Part shown: positions 25,733 to 37,364 of the stretch, one piece after another
How the letters are laid out: each line of letters starts with the position of its first letter
How positions within the stretch are numbered: position 1 is the stretch's first letter
NCBI GenBank assembly: GCA_037952775.1
Contig: JBANAY010000003.1
Coordinates: 27,776,001-27,840,000 of the forward strand
From: Clonostachys chloroleuca
Lineage: Eukaryota; Ascomycota; Sordariomycetes; Hypocreales; Bionectriaceae
Direction: 5' to 3'
Length of the DNA: 64,000 nucleotides
Translations under genes and position numbers: made by a program
The notes under the pieces: model-generated
The model's database searches: none
What the model was told of the DNA's origin: nothing
Seen by the model: the letters and a program-made list of their open reading frames with translations, nothing else

Positions 25733-27415
25733 CTAGATAAAGTATCTGAAGCGGATGTCATTCTCGCCCTCGGTAATCTCACTTGTATCAACGTCTTCTG
25801 CGCGTAGCTCAACGCCCTGTTCCCGGTTGCGTCGACGATTCTCCCGTCGCATCCATAGTCCCAAGCCCAACGTGAAGAAAATGCAGGTGCCATTGCACGC
25901 GGCAGTAGCAATCAAAGTCGGCGCATATTGAGGAGCATATGTGGTTCGGAACGTTCCGGCCGACAAGATACCTCCGATATTTCCCAAGCCGACCAGCAAT
26001 CCAGTGGTAGCCGCTCGGGAGTTTTCACTGGGATTGTTGTTGTTGTGCCACGAGTGGACGAGGCAACTAGGTATGTAGGCACCAGAAGCCAGCATGAAGC
26101 AAGCGAAGTAGGCAACGCCGACGTTCTTAACGGCGTCAACGAATGCAAGAATCAAGAGGCCGATCAAGCTGAGAGTCAAACTTCCGATAATATGGTATGT
26201 CCGTTCCCGGTTTCGGTCTGAGCTGTAGGTGACAGCAAGCAACACCAAGAATCCAACCACGTTCGGCGGAACGGTCAATAAATTTGTGACGACAACGCTG
26301 TAGCCGAGACGTCGCAATACAAGTGGGAGAAAGTTTGCAGTTGTGGCAAAAGCGACGGGGTAAGTCAAGCTGATTATGCACCATACGATGAATTTCAGGT
26401 TCCACCAGTTTTGGAAGCACTCTCGGAAGCTGAACTTCTCACCAACGGCTCTGGAACCGTCTCGGAGTGCTCGAAGCGTGGCCACTTCCCGCTGCTCCTT
26501 GTTCAAGAACCAGGCTGTCTGTGGAGTGGCTGGGAGCCACCAGTAGGCAACGATTCCAAAAACAACCGTCATGGCACCTGCACGTTGTCAATAAAATGGA
26601 TAAAACATTACCACTGAGTATGCATAGTACCTTCAATAAGAAACAACCACATCCATCCCGTGACTTTGGGGTGGTGGATTTGAAATACTCCAAAGGATAT
26701 GAGCCCCGAGAAGGCACTGGCCAGGAGAGCGCTGCCAAAGAAGATCGCAATTCGAAATCCCAGTTCGCCACGCGTATAGAACAGCGTCAGATAGAAGATA
26801 GCACCGGCAAAGAATCCCGCCTCGAATGCACTATGCGTATTGTTAGACATACCGCAACTCATCAAGACATATATATGGCTTTACTTACCCCAAGAGAAGT
26901 CGGATGGCCAACATTCCACCGAAGTTCTTACATGCTGCTTGTATCAATGCCATCGCGCCCCAGCCCACCATAAGTGTTGGGAGCATGACTCGACCGGAGA
27001 AACGCTTCGTCAACAAATTCAGGGGCAGATCACAGAGACCATTCGGGACATAGAACAGGAGAATAAGCAATGAGTACTGTTCACCAACGAACCCCAAATC
27101 TTTACTCATTCCATCGGTCTCTGCATTGCCGAGGTTACTCTGAAGTCGGGTTAATTCTCTGAAAAAAACCAGAAGCTTGAAAGCAGATGCAATTTACGTA
27201 CCCGATCAACAGCATTGAAGAAATACATTATGCTCATGAATGGGAGCAGCATCTTATCCATCTTACGAACTATGACATTGTCAGAAATGCCGAACTCATC
27301 ATTAGAACTCAGACTTACCATAAGATCTTTCAACAGCCGTGTCGATTTCTAGCTGTGTGCCTCCAGACTGCTGATCAGCCGCGATACGGAGGTTGGTTTC
27401 TTTATTCTCGCCCAT
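25733..27415 (-). CDS. hxnP: HxnP: allantoate-permease-family MFS transporter, 486 aa
   Basis: Exons 27415-27319, 27269-27202, 27139-26889, 26830-26631 and 26577-25733 join with matching phases. It is a 12-helix anion:cation symporter (Dal5-like) with MDKMLLPFMSIMYFFNAVDR then SNLGNAETDGM at helix 1, FEAGFFAGAIFYLTLFYTRG in helix 4-5 and VTGWMWLFLIEG at helix 6. PNVVGFLVLLAVTYSSDRNRER marks the second half. Both termini are hydrophilic and cytoplasmic. HxnP is the second MFS gene of the A. nidulans nicotinate regulon; the family suits transport of a small carboxylate such as nicotinate or a hydroxylated derivative. It is transcribed in the same direction as hxnY. Confidence 0.88.
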
Positions 27416-28255
27416 GTTCGGAGGCTTCATTCAAGATAACGAATTTAATATTAGATTAAATTATTGACTGTATGTAACTTGCTGGAACGTTGGTCTGAGT
27501 GACTTCAAGGCCTCGGTGTCAATATATAAGCACTCTTTCTGAGCGTAATCCCCCTAATCAGCGGTATCACCGTGACAAGGATGAGAAGAGATAGACTGGT
27601 TTCGTCCATCCTTCATTCCAAGATTCACCCACTCCCGGCTTAAGATTTGGGGATTAGTCAATAGTTGATAGCTGTTGCTAGATACTAACCTAATGTGGCT
27701 GAATCGGGGATGATAAGATTCATGTGATACCCCAGATAATGAATTTGGATGGGGGGTAGGCCTACCAAGAGCGTGAATGGGGTACCGGGGTTGGTGCAAG
27801 CTTCAGAGTCTATTCAGATTCGGCCGTTTCCTCCACCTTTCGTTGGTACTGACTCGATCCTACTCCACCCCAGATATCGCTTCTAATCTCCAATCACCAC
27901 ATCCTATTCCAGGATAGTGAGCTCTCAAGACTATGAGATCAAGGAGAAGTCAGACTGGTTACCTATTGCATTTATGCCAAACTAGATTCTGAAGGCTAAA
28001 ATCTATCTTCTAGAAGCTGATAATTAATTTTAAAAAGTGTAGACGTGAGATAAGAATTGAGCGTGAGATATTGGAGATTATCACAAGTGGAAGCATTACT
28101 CAGCACCACACAAATCATGATGCAAAGTTTGGACTCGAGTGAAGAACGCAGTATTGTCCTACAGACTGATAGCTTCGGTCACTAGATAGGTAGATGGATG
28201 TCAAATGATAGAACTAGATATTTTTGGGTTATCAAACTAGCTATACATGGGAAAC
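27416..28255. promoter_or_regulatory. hxnP promoter / hxnY 3' region
   Basis: 840 bp. Motif-like sites are weaker here: CGTGAATGGGGT at 27772-27783 (one mismatch), CACCCACTCCCG at 27626-27637 (GAGTGGG core on the minus strand) and GGATGGGGGG near 27748-27757. GGGGATGATAAG near 27698-27709 includes a GATA site. The distal AT-rich half is probably the hxnY 3' UTR. No gene seen. Confidence 0.45.
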
Positions 28256-29425
28256 CTAAGCGACTGCGACTGGTGCTGGCTGCTGAGCCACTTGATTCTC
28301 GGCCATCTTCTTTGCCGCAAGTTGTTTGTACAGCTGAGCCCGTCCATAAGACTCAGCATACGCAGCTGAAACAATCTGCTCAACCGTAGCAGGTTCAAAC
28401 TTTGCCTGCTCGTCTGCTTTCTTGCAGGTAGGAATGCAGTCAATCATGTAGTCAGGCTGCCCTGACACGAAGATCGGGATAGAGTACCTCTCCTTGCCGG
28501 ATTTGTTGATAACTCTGTGAACGTTGCTCTTGTACTTCTCGTTGGTCCAACGGCTCATAAGGTTTCCCAGATTGATCACCAGTGCGCCTTCAGTTGGGGC
28601 TACATCTATCCATGTGGAGCTTTTCTGGTCCCAAACCTGAAGTCCATCGACTGTGTCCTGCATCAGCATCGTGATGCCACCAAAATCGGTGTGCGCCCCA
28701 ATTCCTCTAGTGAGCTTTTCATCCGCGTCTTTCGGTTGGCTGGGATAATGGAGAAGTCTCATTGTAGACACTGCTCCGGTCATGTATTCAGAAAAGTAAG
28801 TCTCTTCAAGATCCAGCGACAAGGCTAAAACTCGCATCAAGTCTGAAGCCAGCTGTAAGGCAGCATGATAGTATCCCATAGTTCCATCTTTGAAGCCTTC
28901 AAGGCCGTCTCCAAGGGCTTCTGGCCACTGATTTGGTCCACTGTTGAGCTTCTTGTTGATGAAGTAAGGGTGAGATTTATCAATATCTTCCCCGATGTAG
29001 AACCCTTCCTTGAGTTCTGGCTGGGTCCCTTCCTCGAGCATTTGGGATCTCAGCATTTCATAGCCGCGGTTCCAGGTGTTGTTATCTTTAGAGACTTGTT
29101 GCTTTTCCTCCAGAGAGAGGTCAAAGAACTTCTTGGCACAGTCCATGACCTTCTTTTGCTTTGCGAGGGGAATTGAGTGCCCAGTTATTTGGAAGAAGCC
29201 ATTGTAAAGACAACTTTCGCGGACTTGATCAACGACTTTTTGCTTTAGAACGGGATCTTCGGAATAAAATCCTGTTGAGCACCGACTATCAGCTTTACGT
29301 CCCTGAGACACACACATGACCTCGACGTGCTTTTAGGTTTCATGATACGGAGTCGGCCCAATAGGGAGGGGGAGGAGGTTATGCTTACCAGAGAAATCGA
29401 TAATGGGGATGCTGAGCTCAGGCAT
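28256..29425 (-). CDS. hxnY: HxnY: 2-oxoglutarate/Fe(II) dioxygenase, 350 aa
   Basis: Exon 1 (29425-29389) encodes MPELSIPIIDFSG and joins exon 2 (29271-28256) at CAACAG. The product is an isopenicillin N synthase-like double-stranded beta-helix oxygenase. The N-terminal DIOX domain runs through ESCLYNGFFQITGHSIP. The iron triad is HTD in IGAHTDFGGITMLMQD plus the distal His in NVHRVIN, and the 2OG-binding Arg/Ser pair is ERYSIPIF. HxnY belongs to the nicotinate regulon in A. nidulans but its step is the least defined of the set. An upstream in-frame ATG within intron 1 was rejected because the DFSGFYSEDP join is required by the fold. Confidence 0.88.
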
Positions 29426-30258
29426 AGTGTGGCTGTGGGCGTTTGTATTCCAAACGATACTGGACGTGATCTTAATACTATGTATTGAAGTGGTAGTGAT
29501 GTGGAAAATGGGCGGCGTAAAATGAGACTCTAAGAATTCTCGTATGAGGCAACAAAATATTATATCTCTTGGTTTCATTCACCATGCCCATCTGTATCTG
29601 GGGTATAGTCGCTGACGAAGTCACATTGAGCTCATTCCTGCAGTCTGAAGAGGAGGGGATTCTATCTCCCCACCCTTTCCAGATGGACTGTGCGTTGCCA
29701 TCTCTTGTCTGCCACTCGGCAGTCCGGGTCCGAAGTACGCCTTGGAGTGAGATAGCGCGAGTCAAGGATGGGGGGTTTTGTGGGGTAATGTCTCCCAAAT
29801 GCTTGAACGGTCAATTCACAATGGTAGTAGATACGAGAGTGGGGGAAAGCTATTTGATCCCCACTCCTCAACTCTAGCCCGAGAGCCCAGGTATGATTAG
29901 AGTTTGGACATGATTAGGAAACAGGATTTGGCGGGTAATCTCGGACCTAAGATATTCTGTTCCCACCCGCCAGACTCGGGCTTGTACGGTTGAGCTACAT
30001 AGAGTTCTCTTTACAGGCCCATCTTCCGTCACGGTGCTAGAGAGAGTACTATCTATCGGGTTTCTAGTTGACCCTTTGTAAACACGCAGTTACTCGCCTG
30101 GATTCTTAGCTGTTTTGGTCTCTAGGAGGTTTATTCTTGACAAGATTGTACATTTGATCCAGTCGAATTGTGTAAAAATCTTGCGTCCACGAGAAGAGTA
30201 TTGCATTGGATTATTCATATGGAAACTGTTGTGTATTCCCAATTCAGCAGTTTATCCA
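29426..30258. promoter_or_regulatory. hxnY promoter with two strong motif copies
   Basis: Contains CAAGGATGGGGG (29763-29774) and CGAGAGTGGGGG (29834-29845) on the plus strand, and a GAGTGGGG core on the minus strand near 29858-29868. The second site is identical over 12 bases to one upstream of hxnT. The part beyond about 29.9 kb is probably the 3' flank of the next dioxygenase gene. Confidence 0.55.
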
Positions 30259-31531
30259 TCAGTCAAAGAACTTCTGATCAACCCCCGCGATAATTTCTCT
30301 CTCAGGCTGATTGACCAATCCAACACGAAACCTATGATCCTTCGCGATACGTGCCTCCGCCCATTCTGTTGTTTGTCAGTGAGCAACTCATTCTCAAATT
30401 CCGTCAGTTTAGACTGTGAAGTTGACTTACCCTGAGCTGTCACGGGGTGAGAGAACTGAATCCCAGAGGCCTGCAGCCCTAATCGTTGCAGCAGTGGGCT
30501 TGATACAGGCGCCAGATTGATGTCGGCTTCAGGCCGAGCGAAATAGATCAAACTAAGTCGGGGCTTCTGTGCTTGTTCTTCCGGTGGTCGGATGACACGA
30601 TGGATAGTACTCTTAAGATACCCACCGCTCATGAACTCCAGCGCGTCGGCGATGTTCACAATGATGGCATCTCTAGGCGACTTGACGTATTGCCATTTGC
30701 CTTCAGGATTCTGCACCTGTAGGCCAGCAATAGGTTGGTGGAAAAGGAAGGTTAAAGTATTGTAGTCAGTATGCCCACGTGCCCAGATGTTGTTTACCTT
30801 TGCATCTTCTTCTTTAGTGCGGGGGTGATATTTCATATATCTCAGGTACTCGAGGCCTTTTTCCTCATATCGGTGTCGATTAACAAAGTACTCTTCGTCT
30901 TCCAACTCAAGGACATAGGCGAAAAGTCGAAGAAGTGGAAGAAGAACATTGTTGTGAACCCTCAGCGAGAAGTCACGGATCTCGGCAAGATGTGTTTTGA
31001 TCAATTGTGGGTGATCCCGCTCATGCTCCGGCGTAAACTTGGGTATGTTATATCTCTCATCATTGTCCCGGCCGGCTAGATCACCAGTCGACTGCTTCTT
31101 GTAACCTCGGAAATCTCCTTTTGCGGTATTGCACTCGTATTGCAGCTTTTCGTCCAGCGGCAGGTCAAAGAAAGCTTGGGCCAAGGCGTACTGTCGCCGC
31201 ACCTCGGCATCAGAGAAACCATGTCCAGTGACATAGAAGAACCCTACAATATGTCAGAGACTAGGACGAGAGGCGAACCAGAGCGATGCCAGCCCTTACC
31301 GTTCTTACTGATGAAGCCCAGAACTTGTTGAGCCAATTGTTGCTTTCCGCCGGGTTGGTCAAGCTTGCTCAAATCGAGAGCCTCAAGTTCGGCAAAATTG
31401 ACTGATGAAAGGTATTTTGTCAGAGTTTCATTTCAAAAGAGTAACGGGGCAAGTTTCTACGGACGATTTTCGCTTGGGCCATCAGGATACTCATATTCCA
31501 AGTTTGTGACGGTGCTTGACTGAACTGCCAT
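30259..31531 (-). CDS. Second 2-oxoglutarate/Fe(II) dioxygenase, 362 aa
   Basis: Exons 31531-31465, 31401-31300, 31243-30431 and 30365-30259. It is an isopenicillin N synthase-like oxygenase with NGFFYVTGHGFSDAEVRRQY, iron ligands in ARGHTDYNTLTFLFHQ and STIHRVIRPP, and RLSLIYFARPE for 2OG binding. The last exon gives an ending EWAEARIAKDHRFR...QKFFD typical of the family. The first donor (GTCCGT) is non-standard and is the weakest part of the model. The protein is clearly different from HxnY, so it is not a recent tandem copy. It sits beside hxnY and is divergent from an MFS gene related to hxnP. The substrate is unknown; membership in the nicotinate cluster is possible but its promoter lacks the cluster motif. 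Confidence 0.85.
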
Positions 31532-32777
31532 GACTATAATCAACCAAATAGATCGCGCTCTACTTGCTTTTGGCTGCAATAAGGTGCTGGAGGAAAGCTA
31601 GATGGGCGATACCTTTCAACAGTTTATGCTGGGAGTGGCCTTGCTGCTAAAAGTCGCCATGCAGATCGCCGTTTTAGGATCACATGATGGCGCAATATGG
31701 TGGTAGAGTGTCGTCACAGCACCCCTCAGATATCACAAGACGTGCCACCGGTACCGGCTTCACCAAAGACTTCACGAAAAAACACTAATATATACTGTGC
31801 CCTACTCTCCATTTACTCCGGTTGCGTATAATACCGTTGTCCGTATGGAGACAAGTAGCCTATCCACGCAAATCCAAAGATACACATGCTAGACGGCCTG
31901 CAGACTTAGAGGCTAAACGTTAACAACTTGTGTGTAGAGTTGTTGACAAAGCATGGCGTTATCTGCAAGCTGAAATACACCACCGATATGCCTCCGATGT
32001 GCGTGATGTTAAGAGGGGGAAATGTTTTCAGATGGGGAAGCGTTGCTGGGTATGTAACGGGAATAAACATGCTGACTTATTTCAGTTACAGATATCAGCC
32101 ACCTAGAGGAGATGACGCGGTCCGCTTGAGATCATCAGAGTCCACTTAGAACAGATCTAATTAGGATTTCACCGAAGGCCATAACTTAGCCGTTCCCTTG
32201 GTAAAAGTTCTTCCGAGTAAACCAGCGACCTTATGAAATGTCGTTTTCTGGGTCGCCTAATTACTACTCTGTACTTTATGCAGTCCTATCGAACACGAGA
32301 TTAAGCGGTCGTCAACTTGAATTGAAGATTACCACATTCTATGCTCCTTGATACCCCTGGCCTTGTTAATGCTTGCCCGCTTCAAATGTCCAAAATGGGA
32401 CGCAGTTATGGACTCATAGAACTAGTTAGACTTCTTCAGTATTCCATCAGGTAGTCGTATTTCAGCGTCTAAGATAGCAGCTAAGTAGCGCATTCCGATG
32501 TTACCCTGTCGAAACCAGTTACCCATTCTAGGGTCCCGGTGATTTGAGACTGAGAGCGATCCTTGCCCGACTAACCGTTCTTGGCCCCTGGCAGATGGCA
32601 TCATCGCAACCCGGGCTTTGCAATGCTCACTCCTATCAAGAAGAATGGAGTTCTTAGGCTTAGGGCTTAGGGAACTATATAATAATATCAGAAAAGATTC
32701 TGGATAAAAGTCATGGGGACTTCCCTTCGTTATTCCAATACTTACTGTCCTAATTCATCACTCCTGCTCTAGCCACC
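31532..32777. other. Divergent intergenic region, second dioxygenase / MFS
   Basis: 1.25 kb shared upstream region. I searched both strands for the CRAGRRTGGGG motif and found no full match; the nearest are AAGAGGGGGAAATG near 32013 and AAATGGGAC near 32393. No supportable gene. Confidence 0.45.
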
Positions 32778-34968
32778 ATGGGGCCGTTACAGAAAGTTAC
32801 CTCGGAGGCAATCGCCAGGCCAGTCTCCACCTCTGACCATTCAGAGGAGGAGTATGACAAAAAGTCCCTGAAGAGGCGCATCCGCGAGATTGTGTGGGAC
32901 AGTCTTGACAGGAGCCCGGAGGAGCGTCGAATGATCGCTAAGCTTGACTTCTTCATTCTGACTTGGGCAAGCCTGGCGTATTTCAGCAAGAATTTGAACT
33001 CCAATAATCTTTGTGCGTTATTCACCACCTCAGTTACCGTCCGGGCTTGCACTGATTTGATTTAGCCAATGCTTATGTCTCAGGCATGAAAGAAGAGCTC
33101 CCTGTCATTGGAAACGAATATCAAACACTCACAACTATGTGGACAATGTAAGAATCTACATGCACCCACCTTGACGGATGTTGAACTGTATGACTGATAA
33201 GCGGACCTAGTGGATATGTTGTCTCGCAAATTCCGTCTCAGCTTGTATGCACTCGAGGTACTTGAAATGTTCTCATGCTCAAGAGACCTCCCTGCTGATA
33301 TCACTATTTACCACAGTGCGGCTCTCTATTTGGTGTCCAACTTGGGAACTAATTTGGGTTCTTGTTACATTCGCGACGGCTGCAGTCAAAACCTCGCATC
33401 AGCTTTATGCTTGCCGCTTTTTTGTAGGTATCCATCATCCACACGGTGTTGAGGGCTTCTGCTAATCTCCGGCTGTTTGAAGGTTGGATTAGCAGAAGGC
33501 ACGTTCTATCCAGCGGTGCACACAGTCCTCGGAGCTTGGTATACAAAGCAAGGTGAGAAGCTCTACTGTCTCTCTTGAAACCTATAACAACTAAAAAAAA
33601 AAAAAAAAGAGCTCGCGAAACGATCATGTATTTTCTTCGCAACAGCATTTATTGGGTCAATGTTCAGCGGTTATTTGGTTCGTTCAGAAATGAGTTTCGA
33701 TTTTGAGGGCTACTTGTCTGACACTTCACAGCAAGCAGCACTGCACACTGGCATGAACGGCGTTCACGGATTATCCGGGTGGCGCTGGCTTTTTATCTTT
33801 GATGGAGTCATTACCTTACCTATGGCACTTTGGGGTACGATTTCAAGACATAATTAAGTCTCAATGATAATCTTGTCTAACTTGGTCTGATTTTAGCCTA
33901 CTACGCATTGCCCGACCTACCTTCCACCACCAGGGTGAAGTGGCTCAAGCACGAAGAGAAGGAATTCTTCCTCCAGCGTATGAAAAAGGCAGGGCGGGAT
34001 CTTGAAGAACCCGTTACGGTTGCTGGCCTGAAAAGGGTGGTGGGCAAATGGCACTTCTGGGTCTACACAACATACTACACGTGGGTTGCCTTGACTTTGT
34101 GCCGCATTTCAAATATTGGCTAAAACAATCGACAGATTCTTCATCTGCAGCGAAAACATTGGCAGCTTTATGAACCTGTGGCTTAAGAGCCTGAACAAGT
34201 AAGTGTTCGTCTACCAGGAAAAGCTCCGGTTTCGCTTACCATGAATTAGATACACCGTGCCGCAAATTAACACATATCCAACTGTAACAAATGCAGTAAC
34301 CATCATCACAACACTTGCCTATGGTTGGACTAGCGATGCGTTACAGATCAGGGCCCCTATCATCTACTTCTCTCTTGTCGTGTGCTTTTTCGCCGCGATG
34401 AATCTTGCGATTTGGGATGGCGTCCCGTTCGGCCTCAAATGGGCTTCTTTCTATCTCACAGGGTGTGTTCTCGCCTTTATATCTATCATTGGTGGCTCGT
34501 TGTTGACAGCTGTTCTAGATTTGCGCAGGGCTCCGGTCCTATATTCTTTGTATGAATCTTTCTCACAACAGCATACGGTTCATGACTGACACGGTCTCTT
34601 CAGACGATGGTGAACGAGCAATGTGCGGGCGACAGTCTAGAACGAAAGTTCATTCTAGGAACGACGAATTCAATCGCGTGAGTGATTCAAACCCACAGTC
34701 TAGACCAACATATTGATAAATAATAATCTAGCTATGCATTCAACGCCTGGATCCCCCTTATTACCTACAATACCAACTACGCACCGCGGTTTTTAGTCGG
34801 TAATGCGACCACTGTCGCTCTGATTGTTGGGGCGGCTGTCACAATTACTGTTGCTGTTCGGCTGCAAAAGCGCGATGCCGGTAAGTTTCATTTCTGTACA
34901 CAAACCTTAACACTGCTATACACATCGTGCTCACAATTTTCAAGAAAGCAGGAGGAAGTCACCGTTGA
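32778..34968 (+). CDS. Allantoate-permease-family MFS transporter, about 479 aa
   Basis: Fourteen exons are needed: 32778-33012, 33066-33147, 33211-33257, 33317-33423, 33483-33552, 33610-33677, 33732-33834, 33897-34080, 34136-34198, 34250-34466, 34530-34550, 34604-34677, 34732-34880 and 34949-34968. The joined product is a Dal5-like transporter. It shows [93 protein letters not shown] and [20 protein letters not shown] in family order. One exon is 21 bases, and two donors (GTTCGT, GTTCTC) are non-standard. One acceptor follows a 16-base A run. Despite this the frame is intact, so it is probably functional. It is related to but clearly different from HxnP. Confidence 0.8.
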
Positions 34969-35773
34969 ATATGGAACCTTGACCCGGCAACATATAAAAC
35001 TTCGATGGGTCTGGTGTTCTATCTCTTCACAGGAGGTACCAGCTAGACTGGGAAAATTCTTGAGAACCCAGAAGCTGGGATGATCAGCATAAAGCAGAAT
35101 TATGCGTCTTCCTTTGGGGTAGATATCTAAAGTTCAACGTTCGTGTACTTCTATAAAACCGGTACCTACATTTTGTCTTCCTCTCCGTCCCTCCACGCTG
35201 AGATCCACGAGTTAGCTAGTTTGTGCTCTTCTGCCACGTGCGGTGAGGATTCTTTATGGTGGTGTAGTTGCTGGTGTTGAGGAAACTCTATTTCGGCGAC
35301 TCTACGAATTCCGAAAGCTTATTGCGTGACTCTGGGTTGCAGCCATTATGCATTCCCCTTCATCCTTCTCGCTAGTTAGCCCATATTCAGATGTACCAGT
35401 ACGGTGGATTATAAGCCAAATTTCACATCAAGTCATCTCTCCCAAGCGAAACTCTACTAGCTACACCGGAGACTAAGCCACATTTCCTTCGCCTGATGGG
35501 ATGGCTTCCTAAGCTTCCTATTCGATTTGACCCTCCTTTAATCGGAGGGTTATCATGAGCTCATTATTATTATGCTGTTTTTGTCAAGTCCCCGTATTTG
35601 GATTCCCTAAACCTTCCCTCCCAGCTAATGCGGCCGAATGTAGATCTCGAATGCGGCGCCTTGCGGCAACATGCAGATGGTGATGGACGCTTCTATCAAA
35701 AGATACGGCTTGCAAGAACGCCGCCCTAGCCCCCTCTCCCGCTCTTCTCTGAAATATCAGAGGCTGGTTTACT
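34969..35773. other. Intergenic, no gene seen
   Basis: 800 bp between the MFS gene and the PTH11-like gene. Only short open frames; no motif or repeat recognised. Confidence 0.5.
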
Positions 35774-37008
35774 ATGGCTGGACCCGTGGTGGATCTCTAC
35801 GTCTCCATCGCCATTCCACTGACAGCCGCAACCTTTGCGCTCGTTTTCCGATTTGTGGCACGGCGGATCTCAAAGTGTCATCTGTGGTTCGATGACTACT
35901 TCGCGTTGCTTGCATATGTATGTCTTGTCTCTTATCTCCATACCGCCGCAATCTGTGATCCCGATGTTTATGCTAATGCCTGTCTCTCAAGATCCTCGGC
36001 TGGGGATATCTCGTGACAGTCCTCATTCGTATGCGATGGGCCTCTCCTTCAGGTCCAAGATCATGCAGATATATATGATGGCTAACAACTCCATCCACAG
36101 TATTGACACATTTCGGGTTCGGCCAGGCTCCTAAGCCGATGGACCCCGATCACGCTGAGGAGGTACTCACGAAGGTACGAAAGTTGGTATGGGTAAATGA
36201 GCTCATGTACGCGTCCACCATCGCGTTTTCTAAGCTCTCCTTCCTCTCCTTGTACTGGCGCATCTTCAAGCTCACGGTGATTCACATACCGATCCGCCTC
36301 TTACTTGTCGCCTGTTCGGCTTGGTTCATTATCAGAACCCTTGGTATATTGTTTCAGTGCTGGCCGGTGCCATACATCTGGGACAAGAATATCAAAGGCG
36401 GAACATGTAAACTCAACGTAAGCCAGTTCCTTTTTGGGACAGTCCTCACTCATTGTCTCATGGACATCACCATCCTCATTCTACCGGAGTTCCCGTGGTG
36501 AAGATGCATCTCTCATGGCAGCAAAAGGTGGCAATTATCGGACTGTTCGCCTCTGGAATAATGTCAGCATAGCTTTCCCCATGTCCGTCTCAAGAACCGA
36601 TAACCCACTAAACACATTACAGAGTTGTGTCCTGTTCTGTTCTTGTCTTGATACAGGTCATCATGTACAAGCCTGTTGACGCCAGTTACACCCTCAGCCT
36701 TGTAAAATTACTACTATGGGGCAATGCGGAGGTAAACTTGGCTATCTTCTGCTGTAAGTTACTCATTTAGTCCCTTTTCTATTCAGCAGTGAATACTCAT
36801 CCTCGCAACAGGCTGCCTACCCATGCTACGACCAGTATTTCGCAGAATTGTTCCCAGAAGGAGACGGAGGTCAGGCTCCGAACTGGAGTCTCCTGAACAT
36901 GGTGTTAGATCTTCTCAAATGAGACTGCCTGTAAGTTTGAGAGTAGAGAGGCCAATTCCGGCTCGCATAAAAGAAAGCCTGGGCTGGGGGAGAAGCGGAA
37001 GCAGCTAA
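35774..37008 (+). CDS. PTH11/rhodopsin-like integral membrane protein (1-base frameshift)
   Basis: Exons about 35774-35917, 35992-36028, 36101-36562, 36623-36753 and 36812-37008. The sequence has the fungal rhodopsin-like seven-helix pattern: RFVARRISKCHLWFDDYFAL near the N-terminus, then LTHFGFGQ, FSKLSFLSLYWRIF, LGILFQCWPVPYIWD, LMDITILILP, SWQQKVAIIGLFASGI and NAEVNLAIFCCCLPMLRPVF. The reading frame breaks after ILILPEF (36492): only CC precedes GTG GTG AAG ATG where three bases are needed. All helices remain recognisable on both sides. The C-terminus is Arg/Ser-rich and its exact end is uncertain. Family members are plasma-membrane proteins, some of them receptors; the ligand is unknown. 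Confidence 0.72.
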
Positions 37009-37364
37009 TCCCTATTTCCGGTTGTTGTTGCTATTTTGTATATCAGCCTTGGACCCCCCTTTGCTAAATGTCAGCCTGATTCTAATATAACGGGTTCAAA
37101 AAACTACATACCAAACTCTTCCATATCAAGATAGCTATTTGAGAGATGGTCTGAAAATATTTCCCGATAAATATTTGATTTGACTTATATTTTCTTTTCT
37201 CTTTTTTTCACTTATATATTCTTAAATCTAGTCCATGTCCTCAGCCAATAGTCTGTTTAAATCGCATCACCATGTTTCTATATCCATTTGCGCCAGTCTA
37301 ATCTTCCAATATTATTAGTTTTAATGCCCTTGAAACGCGTTTTTCTGTAAACTGTCATTCTATA
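37009..37364. other. Convergent AT-rich intergenic region
   Basis: 355 bp, strongly T-rich, between two 3' ends. Nothing recognised. Confidence 0.5.

Noticed and set aside
30259..31531. Calling the second 2OG dioxygenase a duplicate hxnY
   Set aside because: The two proteins share only family-level motifs and differ around the iron site (HTDYNTLTF versus HTDFGGITM), so recent duplication is not supported.
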